From Litsea cubeba (taxonomy: Eukaryota > Streptophyta > Magnoliopsida > Laurales > Lauraceae), in the NCBI GenBank assembly GCA_012931725.1, contig CM022947.1, forward strand, positions 19,422,527 to 19,486,526: a stretch of 64,000 nucleotides of DNA, read 5' to 3'. Position 1 is the first letter of the stretch. Every line of letters begins with the position of its first letter. The notes below the pieces were generated by a model. The model did not search any database, was not told where the DNA came from, and saw only the letters and a program-made list of their open reading frames with translations. Below, piece by piece: positions 44,800 to 56,785 of this stretch. The translations under genes and the position numbers were made by a program.

Positions 44800-45957
44800 A
44801 GCTCAAACATGACTATCAAGTACATATTACACAAGAGGAGTCCCAGGGATACACTCCCGGCTATGAATCTCAAATGGCCCTACATATCTCCTGGCAAACT
44901 TCCCTTTCTGACCAAACCAAATTGTACCTCGAATAGGTAAAACCTTAAAAAACAGCTAGTCACCAACCTGAAACTCCAAATCCCTCCATCTCTTATCTGT
45001 ATAGCTCTTCTGACAGTTGCGGGACTCCTTCAACCTCGTCTGAATCATCTTCACCTTTTCACTTGAATCTCCTTCCACAAATGGTCCATGGAAACTCCGC
45101 ATTCCTACCTCCTCCTAACACACCAGAGTCTTACATCTGCATTCATACAATGTCTCGAACGGTGCTATACCAATGCTGGATTGATAGATGTTGTTATATA
45201 CAAACTCGCACAAGGTAGACACTCATCCCAATCTTTCTTAAAATCCAACACACATGCCCTAAGCATATCCTCCAAAGTCCAAATCGTGTGCTCTGACTTA
45301 CCATCCATCTTAGAGTGGTAAGCGGTGTTGAACCTAAACCACATACCCAAAGTTGACTGCAACGTACTTTAGAACCGAAAGACAAATTTGGTGTCTTGTT
45401 CGGAGATTATCAAAACTGTCACATCGTCCAATTTGAGAATCTCGTCAGTGTTCAACGTAGTCATCTTGTCCATCAACTGACCAGTCTTGGATGGTAGAAA
45501 GTGAGCAAACATCGTTAAATGGTCAACGATCACCTAAATAGCATCATCTCCTCTCCTGGTATGAGGCAATCTTGACACAAGATCCATAATAATGTGCTCC
45601 TACTTCCACTTCGGAACATCCAACTAATGTAGCAAGCCACTTGGCTTCTTATGCTCGACCTTGATCTGCGGGCAAGTCAAATACTTAGATACAAACTCAG
45701 CTACCTCTTTCTTCACGTTTATACACCAGTAGTGATTCTTCAAATTCTGATATATCTTCATATTGCCCGGATGGATAAAACACCTAGTATGATGTTCTTA
45801 AGTCAAAATCTCTCTTTTCAAGTCCTGCACATATGGCACACACAACCGGTCTCTACAATACAACATACCATCTATCAAGCTGAAATCCGGTGTCTTCTCC
45901 ACACGATCAATGAATATATCTAGCTCTGGGTCATCCCTTTGGTTATCCTTGATCCTG
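44800..45957 (-). pseudogene. Integrase and C-terminal domain of the second Tekay-like copy
   Basis: Minus-strand pieces read RSQHTIW-like and EDMLRACVLDFKKDWDECLP (45300-45220), the integrase core end, then NCQKSYTDKR and LEFQVGDQLFFKVLPIRGTI and FGQKGKF (about 45010-44890). Upstream the CPQIKVEHKKPSGLLH-type zinc finger/linker (about 45680-45630) is visible. Stops and frame changes are frequent. Confidence 0.7.
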
Positions 45958-46434
45958 TTACCTAACAATCTCTGGTTCCCACGAGGACATACTCACCAAC
46001 ATCACCCTGTCACTTAAAGGTTGCAACTCCACATCTATATCTTTGAATTGCAACATCCGATCGGTCACTGAACAACCACTGAGCGTTGCCTTTCTGCTCA
46101 ACACATATGCTACCACGTTGGCCTTCTCGGGGCGGTACTTGATCTGAAAAATCATAATCCTTGATGTACTTTCACCACCTTCTCTGCTTATTGTCATCTC
46201 TTTAAACGAAAATGAATACCGCAAGCTCTCGTGGTCTGAATTCACCTCGAACTTCTTGCCATACAGATAATGTCGCCACATCTTCAATGCAAAAATAATG
46301 GCAGCTAGCTCTGAGTCATGAGTCACATACTTCTTCTCGTGATCCTCCAGCTGTCTCAAACCATACACAATCACCTTCCCATGCCACATGAGCACGCAAC
46401 ACAACCTAACTCTAGAAGCGTCAGTGAAAATCAC
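45958..46434 (-). pseudogene. RNase H of the second Tekay-like copy
   Basis: The 158-codon open piece has MIFTDASRVRLCCVLMWHGK (Asp), THDSELAAIIFALKMWRHYL (Glu) and VNSDHESLRYSF (Asp), then IKYRPEKANVVAYVLSRK, the end-of-domain motif normally reading ...GKANVVADALSRK (Asp lost, V-Y instead). It continues toward the integrase linker. Confidence 0.85.
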
Positions 46435-46953
46435 GAAATCTTCCCTTCTTTATGGCAAAGCTAAAATAGGCATTGTAGTCAATCTCGTCTTTAGCTCCTG
46501 AAAACTCTTCTCACACTCCTCGAATCAAACAAAAGGAACATTCTTCTGCGTTAACTTCATCAATGGGACTACAATGGTGGAAAAACCTTCACAAATCTCC
46601 GATACTAACCTGCAAGCCCAAGAAAAATACGTACTTCAGTTGTATTCCGCGAACATCCCTAATTCACCACTGGCTCCACTTTCTTAGGCTCCACTTTCTT
46701 AGAATCCATTACCAACCCCTCCTTGGAAATCACATATCCAAAAAATGCAACTTACTCTAGCCAAAACTCACACTTACTTAGAATAGCATACAACTGGTTG
46801 TCCCTCAGAAGCTACAACGATGTCCTCAAATGTTGCTCATCCTCCTTAGATGAAATTATTTCGAGCTACTTTTGTTCTTGGACTACACATTTTTTAGGTC
46901 CATAAACCTCTTCTCCGAGAGGATAGAGTCGATATTCAAAGTAGTGGGAAACT
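46435..46953 (-). pseudogene. Reverse transcriptase end of the second Tekay-like copy
   Basis: On the minus strand the tether (PFVWFEECEKSFQELKTRLT-like, about 46540-46480), the GLAGYYRRF-like block and the CEFWL phrase (46780-46755) are recognisable in broken form. The active-site region would lie beyond 46850 and is not readable. It is cut by the LTR at 46954. Confidence 0.55.
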
Positions 46954-49829
46954 TGTAAATAACCCAAACCCAACTTTATTCAAACCAAGTTAGCCCTCCC
47001 AAACAATTTCTTCTTCTTCATTTTCGCTGTTTGTGACATACGTTACAAACTAAGAAGAACTCCAATCAACTGTTGCTCATTTCCAATCTGATTCGTCATT
47101 GAATCAAAGTTTTACTCCACAGAAAGGCTTCATCTCCACTTCACAATTGCATCCATCCACTTTTCTCCCATTTAATCACTTGGTCGAGTCTCCACCACTG
47201 ATTTCTCCTTTGTTGAAGCCATTAGAGGCCTTCCTTTTTATTCCTTTGGATTCTTGCTTAGGACCTTCCTAGCAACTTACATCCCGATTTTCAACTTTTA
47301 ACTCCAAATCTACCATGTGTTTTGAGTTTTTAGGTCTCTTTGGGCATGATTTTGGGGGGATTCAATTTTCAGAGCTCCACTAGAGTGTAGAGTGAATTTT
47401 AGTGACTTGGAGAACTAGAAAAACTGAGGCAAGTAACCAATTTGAGTTGCATTACATGCATTCCTTTCTTCTCATGATTCTTGTGGTTATTCATTAATTA
47501 TTGTACACAATGTTTAAGCTCAATTTATGGTAATTTTGTACATCGAAAACCTATGAATGCTAAGGGAAGACCTAAGAATGTTACATAGAAACCCTAGCCT
47601 TGATTTTCCAAAGAAACAGACTAAAATGACAAAAAAAATATCCAATTCTAGACCTAAATAGCCGATCTAGTTCTGATATTGGGTAGTTAGCGGTGAAACT
47701 CGTATGATGACCGAGCCGTAAATGCACTCGGCGGCTCGCCTATATGCACTTAGCGATTTAACAGTATTCACTTGGCGGTTTGCCTACTGGTTCATTTTTT
47801 GCCCCTTTTAAATTGGATTTGTTTCCCTCCTTTTTCAACCAACCTTTGTATCGTAGAGACTAACATGTGGATCCCTAGGATGACTAAATGCAGTCGTTTT
47901 GACTGTCTTATAGTCCAATCGGCTGTTGTACCTCACCAATAACCGATCGGTGATTGACTTGGGGGTCTTTTTCGCTCTCAGCTGGTGACCTCAAGGTTAG
48001 ACTGCTCATGTGTATTGCCACTAGTTTTTGAACCATTTGACTCTTAGTGTGGAACCAGTGGAGAACACACAAGTTCCCTTGTCTTGTGAAAAAGAAACCT
48101 AGTATTTTGATGTATGTTTGGAACACCCGTACTTGACCAACGTTAATTAACTTGATACCAATGAGACGTGATGTTTAAGCCGACATCCATATTTGGGTTG
48201 TTCAGATGCATATGCGGGACAAAGTAAAGTTTAGATAGGTGTGCTTAGGAACTAGCATGTCAATGACCATTAGAGCACCAAATGACTTGTAAACATGGAG
48301 ATTCGGGATCCTAAGAATGCCTAGAGTTGAATCGTACCATCCTTACATCATAATGATAACCAAGACTTAGGATTGGCAATTTGTGATCGTATGTTGAACA
48401 TGTAGTAAATTGATGATCATAACATTTGTTGTATTTAATATTCCCGTAGCTAATACTTATAAAGTTTGAGTAGTAGTTTTGTCACTATTGTATCTTACTA
48501 TTGTACCAGACCCTTGGACTTATATTTATTCAATCTTTCGGACATGGCGCATATTAATTTGCCCCACTTCCTCCCTTAGACTACCAAGATCCTCATTATG
48601 GTCATCTTGGTTAGTTAGCATGCATTCTCTGCACTACTGGCGTTTGAGTTGTTCGGATCTGACTAAACCTTTTTCACCCATTTCAGGGCTAACCCTTTTG
48701 CATCGAAATGCTACCCAAACCGAGCCAGGTTCGTTGGATTAAGCAACGATTTATAAGTTCGTATTCTTTCTAAGGTCATGTTTGGTCAGTACATCAATTT
48801 GCTAATTTTGCCGGATTTGTCTTAAGTATTGGGAACTCCGAAATCTATGAGAAAGGCTACTCATTTAAACACACTTTGTTAGATTTTTTCTGTTAGCCTG
48901 AAATAGTTCCCTCATTTTGGAATAATATTTGAGGAGAAGTCTTGTTTTATCTTTTAATCTTGAAATCTTCAGTCAGCACCACTCAACTTGAATACTATGG
49001 ATGCTTGTTACTATACTGTCTGCAGACTAGTTTCTGTTAAGCAATCATTGTATTGCTCGATGTACCCTCCTATTAAATATTAAAGGCCATTTGAATTCTC
49101 GCTTGGGAATCCCGCGGTAACTCCAGAATTTGAATTTGCTCCCATATCTAATTTATTTGTGTCATTATTACTCATGCATGATCTACCTAGTGGTATTTAT
49201 CTTTGAAATTCTAATAATTTTGTCTTAAAATTCCATATTGATGAATACATGAACATGTTATTTACATTGGATACTTGTTAGGCTCTCCAGAGTCTAATAC
49301 TACGCTTTGGTGTTATAGATAATAGATACCCTACCCATACTGAGGAAGAGTTGACGTTTGCAGAGGAATCACAAGTCGTAAGCAAGTGGTGCATTGACAA
49401 TGTACTATACAACATTAGACAGGCACGAGAGCTCGATAACGGCTTTTATGGAGATAACATTTTGGGTTTAGCATCTTTTGGGTTTTTATTGGTAGTTTTT
49501 TTTTTTACCTATTGGAAATTGTAATTAATATACTTATATACTTTGTTAATTGTTAACTTTTACATCAATGGGAATGCTTTGGTTATTCTGTACACTCTAA
49601 TATCTTGTCATTTCTATTATTATGAAATGTTTGAATAGTCAATGATTTACAGCAAGCTTCCGTTGAAACATTATTGAGATATGTTTGTTGAGCGATCTTG
49701 ACTTTTCTATTCTCACGCAAGGAATCCCGTGGGCAGTTATACGTAGGGATACACTTCAATTATCTTGCATCACACTAATCCCCATGCGTTGTGCCCCAAA
49801 ATCTAGGTTATGAATTTGGAATCATGACA
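46954..49829 (+). mobile_element. 5' LTR of a plus-strand Ty3/gypsy element
   Basis: Begins TGTAAATAACCCAAACCC and ends GGAATCATGACA (49829). A primer-site-like TAGTATCAGAGC and a gag gene follow. Its 2876 bases are similar in size to the other gypsy LTRs here. The R/U5 layout at 49310-49480 (GGTGTTATAGATAATAGATACCC) parallels 28550 and 31970. No partner 3' LTR is in the window. Confidence 0.7.
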
Positions 49830-49836
49830 GACTAGC

Positions 49837-49848
49837 TAGTATCAGAGC
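49837..49848 (+). promoter_or_regulatory. Primer-binding site (initiator Met tRNA)
   Basis: TAGTATCAGAGC matches the plant retroelement primer site TGGTATCAGAGC with one mismatch and lies 7 bases after the LTR end. Confidence 0.65.
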
Positions 49849-50295
49849 GGGACAAGTTTCTAGCATGTTAAAAGAAACTAGCAACATTTGGGTACGCGGT
49901 GAGGACTTGATAGAATTTTGGACCGGAGACGTTAGGTCATATAATGTTTTTAGTATATATACTAATACGACTCGTTTACAGCAATATGCCTCCACGTAAA
50001 ACGATGACAGATAACAATCCCTTGGGGGAATAATGAGGAACCTCAGGATGATAGTACTGAGTGTAGGTTCCAGACACTATTGCAACTATTGGGTAATCAA
50101 CAGTGGGCCACTAGTGATCAACAAGCACGTTAGAATGTAGCCCTGCTCAAGCAAAAATGAATTACCATGGAGCAACATGCACGCCAGAATGAGAACATTG
50201 CCAAACAGGTAGAAACTCAAATTTAAGCTCAAGTGCATTTGCTTGGTATTTAGATAAATAACTCGACCTAACACAACTGACACAAGTGGTCATGG

Positions 50296-50796
50296 TGTTG
50301 GCATTTGTGATGGGACCCACTTGTGTTTACATGTGGATGGACCCCACTCACAAAGATATACCCCTCGCAAGGAGTCTCATGGTGATATGGATAAAGATAG
50401 CTTGAGTTTTATCCAACTCTCTATCTCTTTATCATATCTACATTCAAATTCAAATTGAGAGAGATTGATCATAACCATCTCTCAATTCGAATTTGAATAG
50501 AGATCTTATCACCCATTAGCCTAAGGGCTATATATAGACATCAGAGATATAGCTTGGGGCAACTTTGAAGAATTCATCTTCCTTCCACTAGATCTCCAAT
50601 TCTCCATCATCATCTTCTGCATCCAGGGTGTCCATCCTTGCCCTTGGATATTGAAGAGTGACTCATATGTGACTGATCTCTTGTAGACAGTCACAGATCT
50701 CCACACCATTGCCTGATTCAAGCCGACATTGTCCTAATCATGTTTGTAGCAGCTAACACCGATAGATCCTTGCTTCCGCAATATTTACTCCCTTCA
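50296..50796 (+). mobile_element. 5' LTR of the copia element
   Basis: TGTTGGCATTTGTGATGGG...ATTTACTCCCTTCA. It has a TATATATAG box at 50529-50537 and, just upstream, a long inverted repeat (50442-50498) with arms ATTCAAATTCAAATTGAGAGA and its near reverse complement. Confidence 0.95.
50442..50498. promoter_or_regulatory. Inverted repeat upstream of the copia LTR TATA box
   Basis: Arms of about 22 bases (ATTCAAATTCAAATTGAGAG and ATCTCTCAATTCGAATTTGA reading onward) around a loop of about 11 bases (TTGATCATAACC). The same structure is at 59023-59079 in the 3' LTR. It is placed about 30 bases before TATATATAG, a position suited to a transcription-factor or silencing signal. Function is inferred only. 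Confidence 0.55.
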
Positions 50797-50797
50797 T

Positions 50798-50809
50798 TGG
50801 TATCAGAGC
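50798..50809 (+). promoter_or_regulatory. Primer-binding site of the copia element
   Basis: TGGTATCAGAGC, one base after the LTR end, complementary to the 3' end of plant initiator Met tRNA, the standard primer for plant copia elements. Confidence 0.9.
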
Positions 50810-50849
50810 TATATCGGCGTGCTCACTCGAGGATTGGATTCATTTTGGT

Positions 50850-53800
50850 TGCTATAAATGTCAGGAACTTGGCCACATCGCTAAAACTTGCCCCAAACGA
50901 AAATCGGTAAACACCATAACTTTGTCACTCTCTTTGGTTTGCTCCGAAGCACTTTATGTGGATGAAAGTTCTAATGGATGGATAATTGATTCAGGGGCAA
51001 CCAAGCACGTGACAAAGGATAGGAGTGGTTTTCGGGAGTTCCAGTCAATAGATGTCGGTTGCAACAAGCTCTACATGGGAAATAATTCTTCAGAAGACAT
51101 ATTGGGAATTGGAGATTATTATCTTTCAACATCTACAGGAAAAACCATGGTGCTCCATGAGACGCTTTTTGTACCTGGCATGAGACGGAACCTCCTCTCT
51201 GTTTGTCGACTCGCGAGGGACGGTTTTGATTTTCGTTTTACTAAGGATAGAGTTTCCATTAGAAAAAATAGTTCTATTTATGCATGGGGTTTTATTGTAG
51301 GAGACTTATATGTTTTGGATTTCAATAATTCAATGGTTGGATTTTCTGATTTATTTATGGTGTAATTTATTTATGGTGTATGACACAAGTTCCGAATCTA
51401 TAAAGTGGCATGCTCGATTGGGCCACATAGGAAAAGATCGAATGATCCGATTGGCTAAGGAATGCCTGCTTAGATCTCTCACACAAGTACAGTTGCCCAC
51501 ATCTGAATCTTGTGTGACAGGCAAAGCAACAAGAAAACCTTTTCCAAAGGCTGAAAGATCCAAAGCCACCCTTGAGATCATCCACTCTGACATTTGTGGA
51601 CCAATGAACGTGGCTAATAGACAAGGAAACCGATATTTTATTACTTTCATTGATGATCACTCTCGTTATGGTCATGTGTTTTTTATTTCCCACAAATATG
51701 AGGCAATTGATTTTTTCAAAATTTTTACAAAAGAAGTTCAAAATAAGTTTGACAAAAACATCAAGACCCTTAGGACCGATCGAGGTGGAGAATACACTTT
51801 GGAGATTTTTAAAAGTTTTTGCATGGAAAATGGAATTTCTCGTCAACCGACTATGGCCTACACCCCACAACAAAACGGAGTTACGGAAAGACGTAACAGG
51901 ACCCTATTAGACATGGTTAGATCAATGATGGCTCATGCAAATTTACCTGTCTCCTTTTGGGGAGATGCGTTATTAACTGCATCATATATATTAAACAGAG
52001 TCCCTTCTAAGTCTGTTCCAAAGACTCCGTATGAGCTGTGGACCGGTAGAAAACCTTCCTTGGGAGACCTACGCCCGTGGGGTTCTTTAGGGCATGTCCT
52101 TCTGACGAATCCTAATAAATTGGAGCGTAAGACAATCCGAAGTATCTTTGTGAGATACTCTGAATTGTCAAAAGGATACATTCTAGTTCATGAGGATGTC
52201 AATGGAAGATTAATTGAAAAAGAATCTCGTGATGTAGACTTCTTCGAGTTTCAATATCCTGAAAAGAAGAAGACAAGGGTGTCCATTGAACTATTTGAAA
52301 TGGATGACTTCTCCTACCACGAGGAGCTGACACCACTTGCTGGTCTTAGTGGGAGAGATCCTATGACGTCACAGGCAAGTGGGAGTGATCATGATGCCCT
52401 TCGTCGTTCTTCTCGTGGATTGATTCCAAAGAAGTTTTTTGGAATTGAGGGAACTTCTTATGCATACATTGTAACTGATGACGACGAACCACGTTCTTAT
52501 AAAGAAGCAATGGAATCTGTAAACTCGAAGGAATGGATGCTCGCGATGAATGATGAGATAAGCTCTATGCGTAAGAACCATGTATGGGATCTTGTGGATC
52601 TTCCCAAGGATAGGAAAGCCATTACAAATAAATGGGTTTTGAAAATTAAGCGAAAAGCCAACGGTTTCATTGACAAATTTAAAGCTAGGCTTGTGGCTAA
52701 GGGGTTCACACAGAAAGAAGGTGTGGATTATGAAGAAACTTTCTCCCCTATGGTGAGATTTTCTTCTGTCCGCATGATCTTATCTATTGTGGCCCACATG
52801 GATTTATAATTACACCAGATGGATGTTAAGACCGCTTTTTTAAACGGTGGTCTTGAGGAGGAAATATACATGAAACAACCAATAGGATATGTGGAAAAAG
52901 GCCATGAGGATAAAGTTTGTAAACTCCAGAAATCTAACTATGGCCTTAAACAATCCTCGAGACAATGGTACAAAAAGTTCCATAATACAATCCTGTCAAA
53001 TGGTTTCTCCATGTGTTACGAAGATCATTGTGTTTACATTAAGCGATCTAAACATAAATTTGTGTTGCTATCCCTTTACGTTGATGATATTCTTTTGGCT
53101 TGTAATGATATTGGTTTTCTACTTGAGACCAAAGCTTGGTTGTCAACTGTTTTTGAAATAAAAAAAAATGAGTGAGGCTGAGTTCATTTTAGGGTTAAAA
53201 TTACGCGGAATCGTTCAAAACGCATTCTTGGCTTGTCCCAAACAACTTACATTGAGAAAATTCTAGAGAAATCTAGAATGACCAATGTTAGTCCCATTGA
53301 GACCCTGATTGATAAGGGTTGCAAATTAAGTGTAATGCAATGTCCTCAAACCAATGCTGAAACAAAAAGAATGGCTTCCATACCCTATGCCAGCGCTGTA
53401 GGAAGTTTAATGTATGCTATGTTGTGCACACGCCCTGATATTTGCTATGCGGTTGGGTTGGTTAGTCGATTTCAAAGTAACCCGGGTATTGTTCATTGGA
53501 ATGCCGTCAAACGAATCTTTTGATATTTAAAGGGCACCAAAGATATGATGTTTTGCTATCATGGTGGTGGCTTGAGTTTATTAGCATACAGTGACTCATC
53601 TTTTTCGGATGATCCCGACGACGGCAAATCCACATCGGGATATGTGTTCTTACTGGGTGGGGGAGCCATTTCATGGTCCAGTAAGAAGCAGGAGTGTACG
53701 GTCATGTCGACCACTGAGGCTGAATATGTTGCTTGCGCACTAGCGGCCATGGAGGCTGTATGGATTCGCCGTTTTCTGTTGGATTTGGGACTAGTATCCA

Positions 53801-54051
53801 TTGCTCGTGATCCCATTCCATTGAGAACAGATAGTACAACTGCCATATGCTTGGCAAAAGACCCCCAGTTTCATCAGAGGGCAAAACATATCAAACAAAA
53901 GTGGCATTTTATCCGTGAACAAATAGAAGCAAAAGAAATAGCAATATCTCATGTGCCATCTTTGGAAATGATTGCTGACCCGATGACCAAACCCTTGGCG
54001 CGAGAACTATTCGCTATTCATGTAAGGCGTATGGGAATGCAATATATGTAA
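50850..54051 (+). pseudogene. Copia gag-end/pol polyprotein, broken
   Basis: Domains in order: CCHC zinc knuckle (50850-50891, C-X2-C-X4-H-X4-C), protease DSG (50988-50996), integrase (zinc finger H34/H39/C68 of the 51310 frame, with Ser for the expected first Cys; catalytic D94, D157 and E193 with D-X35-E spacing), reverse transcriptase (YVDD at 53077-53088) and RNase H (from about 53575; SDSSF, EAEYVA, DSTTA). Breaks: a 16-base tandem duplication at 51350-51381 shifts the frame; TAA at 52807-52809 stands in a motif normally reading LELHQMDVK; one extra A in the A-run 53161-53168 is offset by a lost base near 53196; TGA at 53521-53523 stands where RYLKGT families have Arg. No gag capsid part remains, so the element could only have moved with outside help. 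Confidence 0.9.
51350..51381 (+). repeat. 16-base tandem duplication causing a frameshift
   Basis: TTTATTTATGGTGTAA is followed directly by TTTATTTATGGTGTAT. The protease frame enters it and stops at TAA; the integrase frame leaves it one base out of phase. Sixteen extra bases explain the shift exactly. Confidence 0.9.
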
Positions 54052-54570
54052 TCCTTTTTTTTTCAGTGGGAGTGTATTGGACTTATTTTAATAAAAGTTT
54101 TTTTTGTGTGGTTATATGCGTGTTATATTCCTTTCATTCATACATGTGCATATACTTTACATTGGCAACATACACAATAAGCGTGTGTATTAGATGCACA
54201 CATGGCACCAAGCAGGTGAGGTCATCCACTCGCACGGATAAAGACCGCCCTTGATGTCTTAGTGACTGATAGGATGAGGTGCATGCATTTGTATGATATG
54301 CTGATTAAGCCAATATGGATCTTATTGGTGCGTATGGATATATGGAATGCCGACTCGGTTTTATGTGCATTAGGATGATGTGGATCACAAGACTGAATGA
54401 GACTTAGCATTAGTCGTCGGACAAATCACACTCTAATAAGTCTGATAGCCTGTTTTAGAAACCAAGCGTGGTTGTGTTTGTGACGATCAGCTTGCGCAGT
54501 AGTGAATCGGTGCAATGTTAGCATGGGCTCCATTATAGAGCTAATGCTTTTCACACTGCGACGCGTGTCT
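54052..54570. other. Copia 3' untranslated region, left part
   Basis: Non-coding sequence after the pol stop. TTTTCAGTGGGAGTGTATTGG (54060-54080) is a polypurine-like motif but is not next to the element's LTR. It continues after the nested LTR at 58168. Confidence 0.6.
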
Positions 54571-55566
54571 ACAGATGTCGCACCCCGAAACCGGGCCCTG
54601 CAGTGATCCGATCCCGGAGTGCGAAATTTTGGGATAATTTGAAACTTTTGTTATATTTCCCAAGATCCGCGTGAATGAGGATAATCGAATTCCATCACAA
54701 TCAGAGTATATTTTCGCGGAAGCTACACATGGTGTTACGACTCGGAATCCGTGGCCATCGGGTTCCGTGTCGCACGCAACCAATATCACAAAGCCATCAA
54801 ATAGGCAGACTGGCATAAATCATAATCCAAAGAACACTGAGCTGGTAGTAACAAATCTATTATTTCCCACATATTCAAATTACAATTAACAAATGTCTTA
54901 GTTACAAACCCAAAAGAAAAAGGCTAACAAAACCATACAAATAAACTACTAAGTGACATACTACCCCAAGTGATTTTATGAGCTCCGGTGCCAAACTTGA
55001 CATCTAGATGATATGAATGGGCAGCCTCTCACGTCATACCGGCGGTCCCACCACCTCCTCCGATCAAACACCTAAAAACAGAAAGAGAGGAAACTGGCAC
55101 CAAATAAACAGGGTCAGACACGACGGTCTGGCAAGCAAATAAACAAGTAATATGAAACAAAATGACACACATAAAACCTGATGAAATCATTGTAAAACCG
55201 AATAAAGAGTCTAAACAATAATAACAATAAATCATGCTAAAACGATCGAAAGACCGAACATAAATATCAAGACAAATAAACGAATAGTCTCTGGAGCATA
55301 AATATCTCGAAAGATAACAGCCTAAGCAAAACATTTAATAATTGGAAATACATTTAAAATCCTGAATAATAGAGACAATACGATAAAAGATCGATTTCAT
55401 AAACATTAACAATTTCAAAGCATGAAGTGTATAAACAACAAGAATCATAAAATAAGGTAATACACAGATAAAACATTGGCAACCACACATAGCTATATTC
55501 TCCTATTACCGAAGTAACAAGAGCAGACAGAAACGTAGCCACTGAACGTGGTACCGGAAATAGGAT

Positions 55567-55648
55567 CAGAACCGTAGCCATACAAATGGGACCGGCAGAT
55601 CAAAAATCAGAACCGTAGCCATACAAATGGGACCGGCAGATAAAATCG
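55567..55648 (+). repeat. 41-base tandem duplication in the solo LTR
   Basis: CAGAACCGTAGCCATACAAA continuing to CGGCAGATCAAAAAT occurs at 55567 and again at 55608. Confidence 0.9.
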
Positions 55649-56449
55649 TTGCCATGGTCGGTACAGACAGAATCCAAGCTGCAGCTGGCGGACAAATTAA
55701 AGATCCCAAGCCGGGTGATCAGCCCGACAAGGTGACCTAAGCCTAGTGGTGCCTTTAGTTTTCAAAACTGGAACCGATACAAATCAAACCATAATACTAA
55801 TCCCTTTGGCTCAGGGGCTCACACTACAAAGCTCTGGCCCCGTCTTGCCTCGAGGTTTTATTTTCAAAATATTGGTCTTATCAAAATAATAGTCTCATCG
55901 AAGAAATCCTGAATGTGACGAACCACTCCAATCTCCTTTCAAATCTATTCGGAGAAAACATACGAATATCCATGGTAAACCGCTCAAATACACATCAAAG
56001 TGATTTGTATAAAATCATACGATCAATCCTTTCGAACATGGAAAACCACATGATTTTATAACAAATCACCGATGCTATTCGAATTAGTTTGCCAAGAATA
56101 CAAACACAAATACATTCTATGACTTGAAATGGAATGGATAGTGGAGAATGACTTAATGACTTACCAAGGAACCATCTCAATGCACATTTAACCTTTAAAC
56201 ATTGATTAATAAAGAGTGCGTTTGATGCCAATGAAAATCCATAATATTTAAATGATAAAGTGCGTATTGAGACTTGAAGGGTTCCCGGGTAATTTCACAT
56301 ATGCTCATTCTCACCTCATTCCCATTCCCATTTCACAATTTTCCAAGCATCACAAGTAATCTCAAAACTCTTTCAAACAGGCCCATAGCTGGCCTTAAAC
56401 CGAGTCCAAAACAATCTACTCATTTAACCCAAAACAGCCCTTTAAACAT

Positions 56450-56660
56450 GGCCCAAACAATCCTTAAAAACAGTCCAAAAACTAACCTTAACCAGGCCCA
56501 CAAAACAAGTTTTAAAACAGCCCAAAACTAAACCTTGAATGGCCCACAAACAAGTTTTAAAACTGCCCAATACCAGGCCCTGAAATGGCCCAATATCAGG
56601 TCTTAAAAACAGCCCAAACGGACCTTGAAACAGGCCCAAAACTGATTTCTAAACGGACCC
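56450..56660. repeat. Degenerate ~30-base repeats 'CAGCCCAAAACNAACCTTAAA'
   Basis: The phrase CAG(T/C)CCAAAA.T..CCTT(A/G)AA.(A/C)GGCCCA recurs about eight times from 56380 to 56650 at 25-35-base spacing, immediately before the palindrome array. Confidence 0.55.
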
Positions 56661-56695
56661 ATAAATCCACCTGAAACAGGCCCCAGGCTGGGCTG

Positions 56696-56785
56696 GGCTC
56701 GCTCGAGCGACCCCAGGCCCGCTCGAGCGAAGCCCAGACAGAGCCTGGGTCGCTCGAGCTACCCAGTGGGTCGCTCGAGCGAACT
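56696..56785. repeat. CTCGAG palindrome array in the solo LTR
   Basis: Four CTCGAG centres, with arms such as TCGCTCGAGCGA and CGCTCGAGCG, within about 80 bases and with GCCCAG-rich spacers. Same core as the arrays at 1010 and 33838, though the surrounding LTR is clearly diverged. Confidence 0.8.

Larger units (their letters stand above)
44700..46953 (-). mobile_element. Minus-strand Tekay-like pol fragment, second copy
   Basis: From high to low coordinates: reverse transcriptase end, RNase H, integrase with C-terminal domain. It is a different copy from 24590-30240 and more diverged. It is bounded on the right by an LTR (46954) and on the left by LTR remnants, so it is truncated on both sides. 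Many stops; non-functional. Confidence 0.75.

Noticed and set aside
46954..49829. 5' LTR belonging to the minus-strand pol at 44700-46953
   Set aside because: The orientation is opposite and the reverse transcriptase abuts the LTR directly, with no gag or primer site on that side.
50922..51365. Programmed frameshift between copia protease and integrase
   Set aside because: A 16-base duplication explains the shift, and plant copia polyproteins normally need no frameshift.
54060..54080. Second polypurine tract and LTR start (AGTGGGAG then TGTATTGG)
   Set aside because: The true LTR of this element begins at 58878 with TGTTGGC and has its own tract; no repeat of the sequence after 54073 is found.
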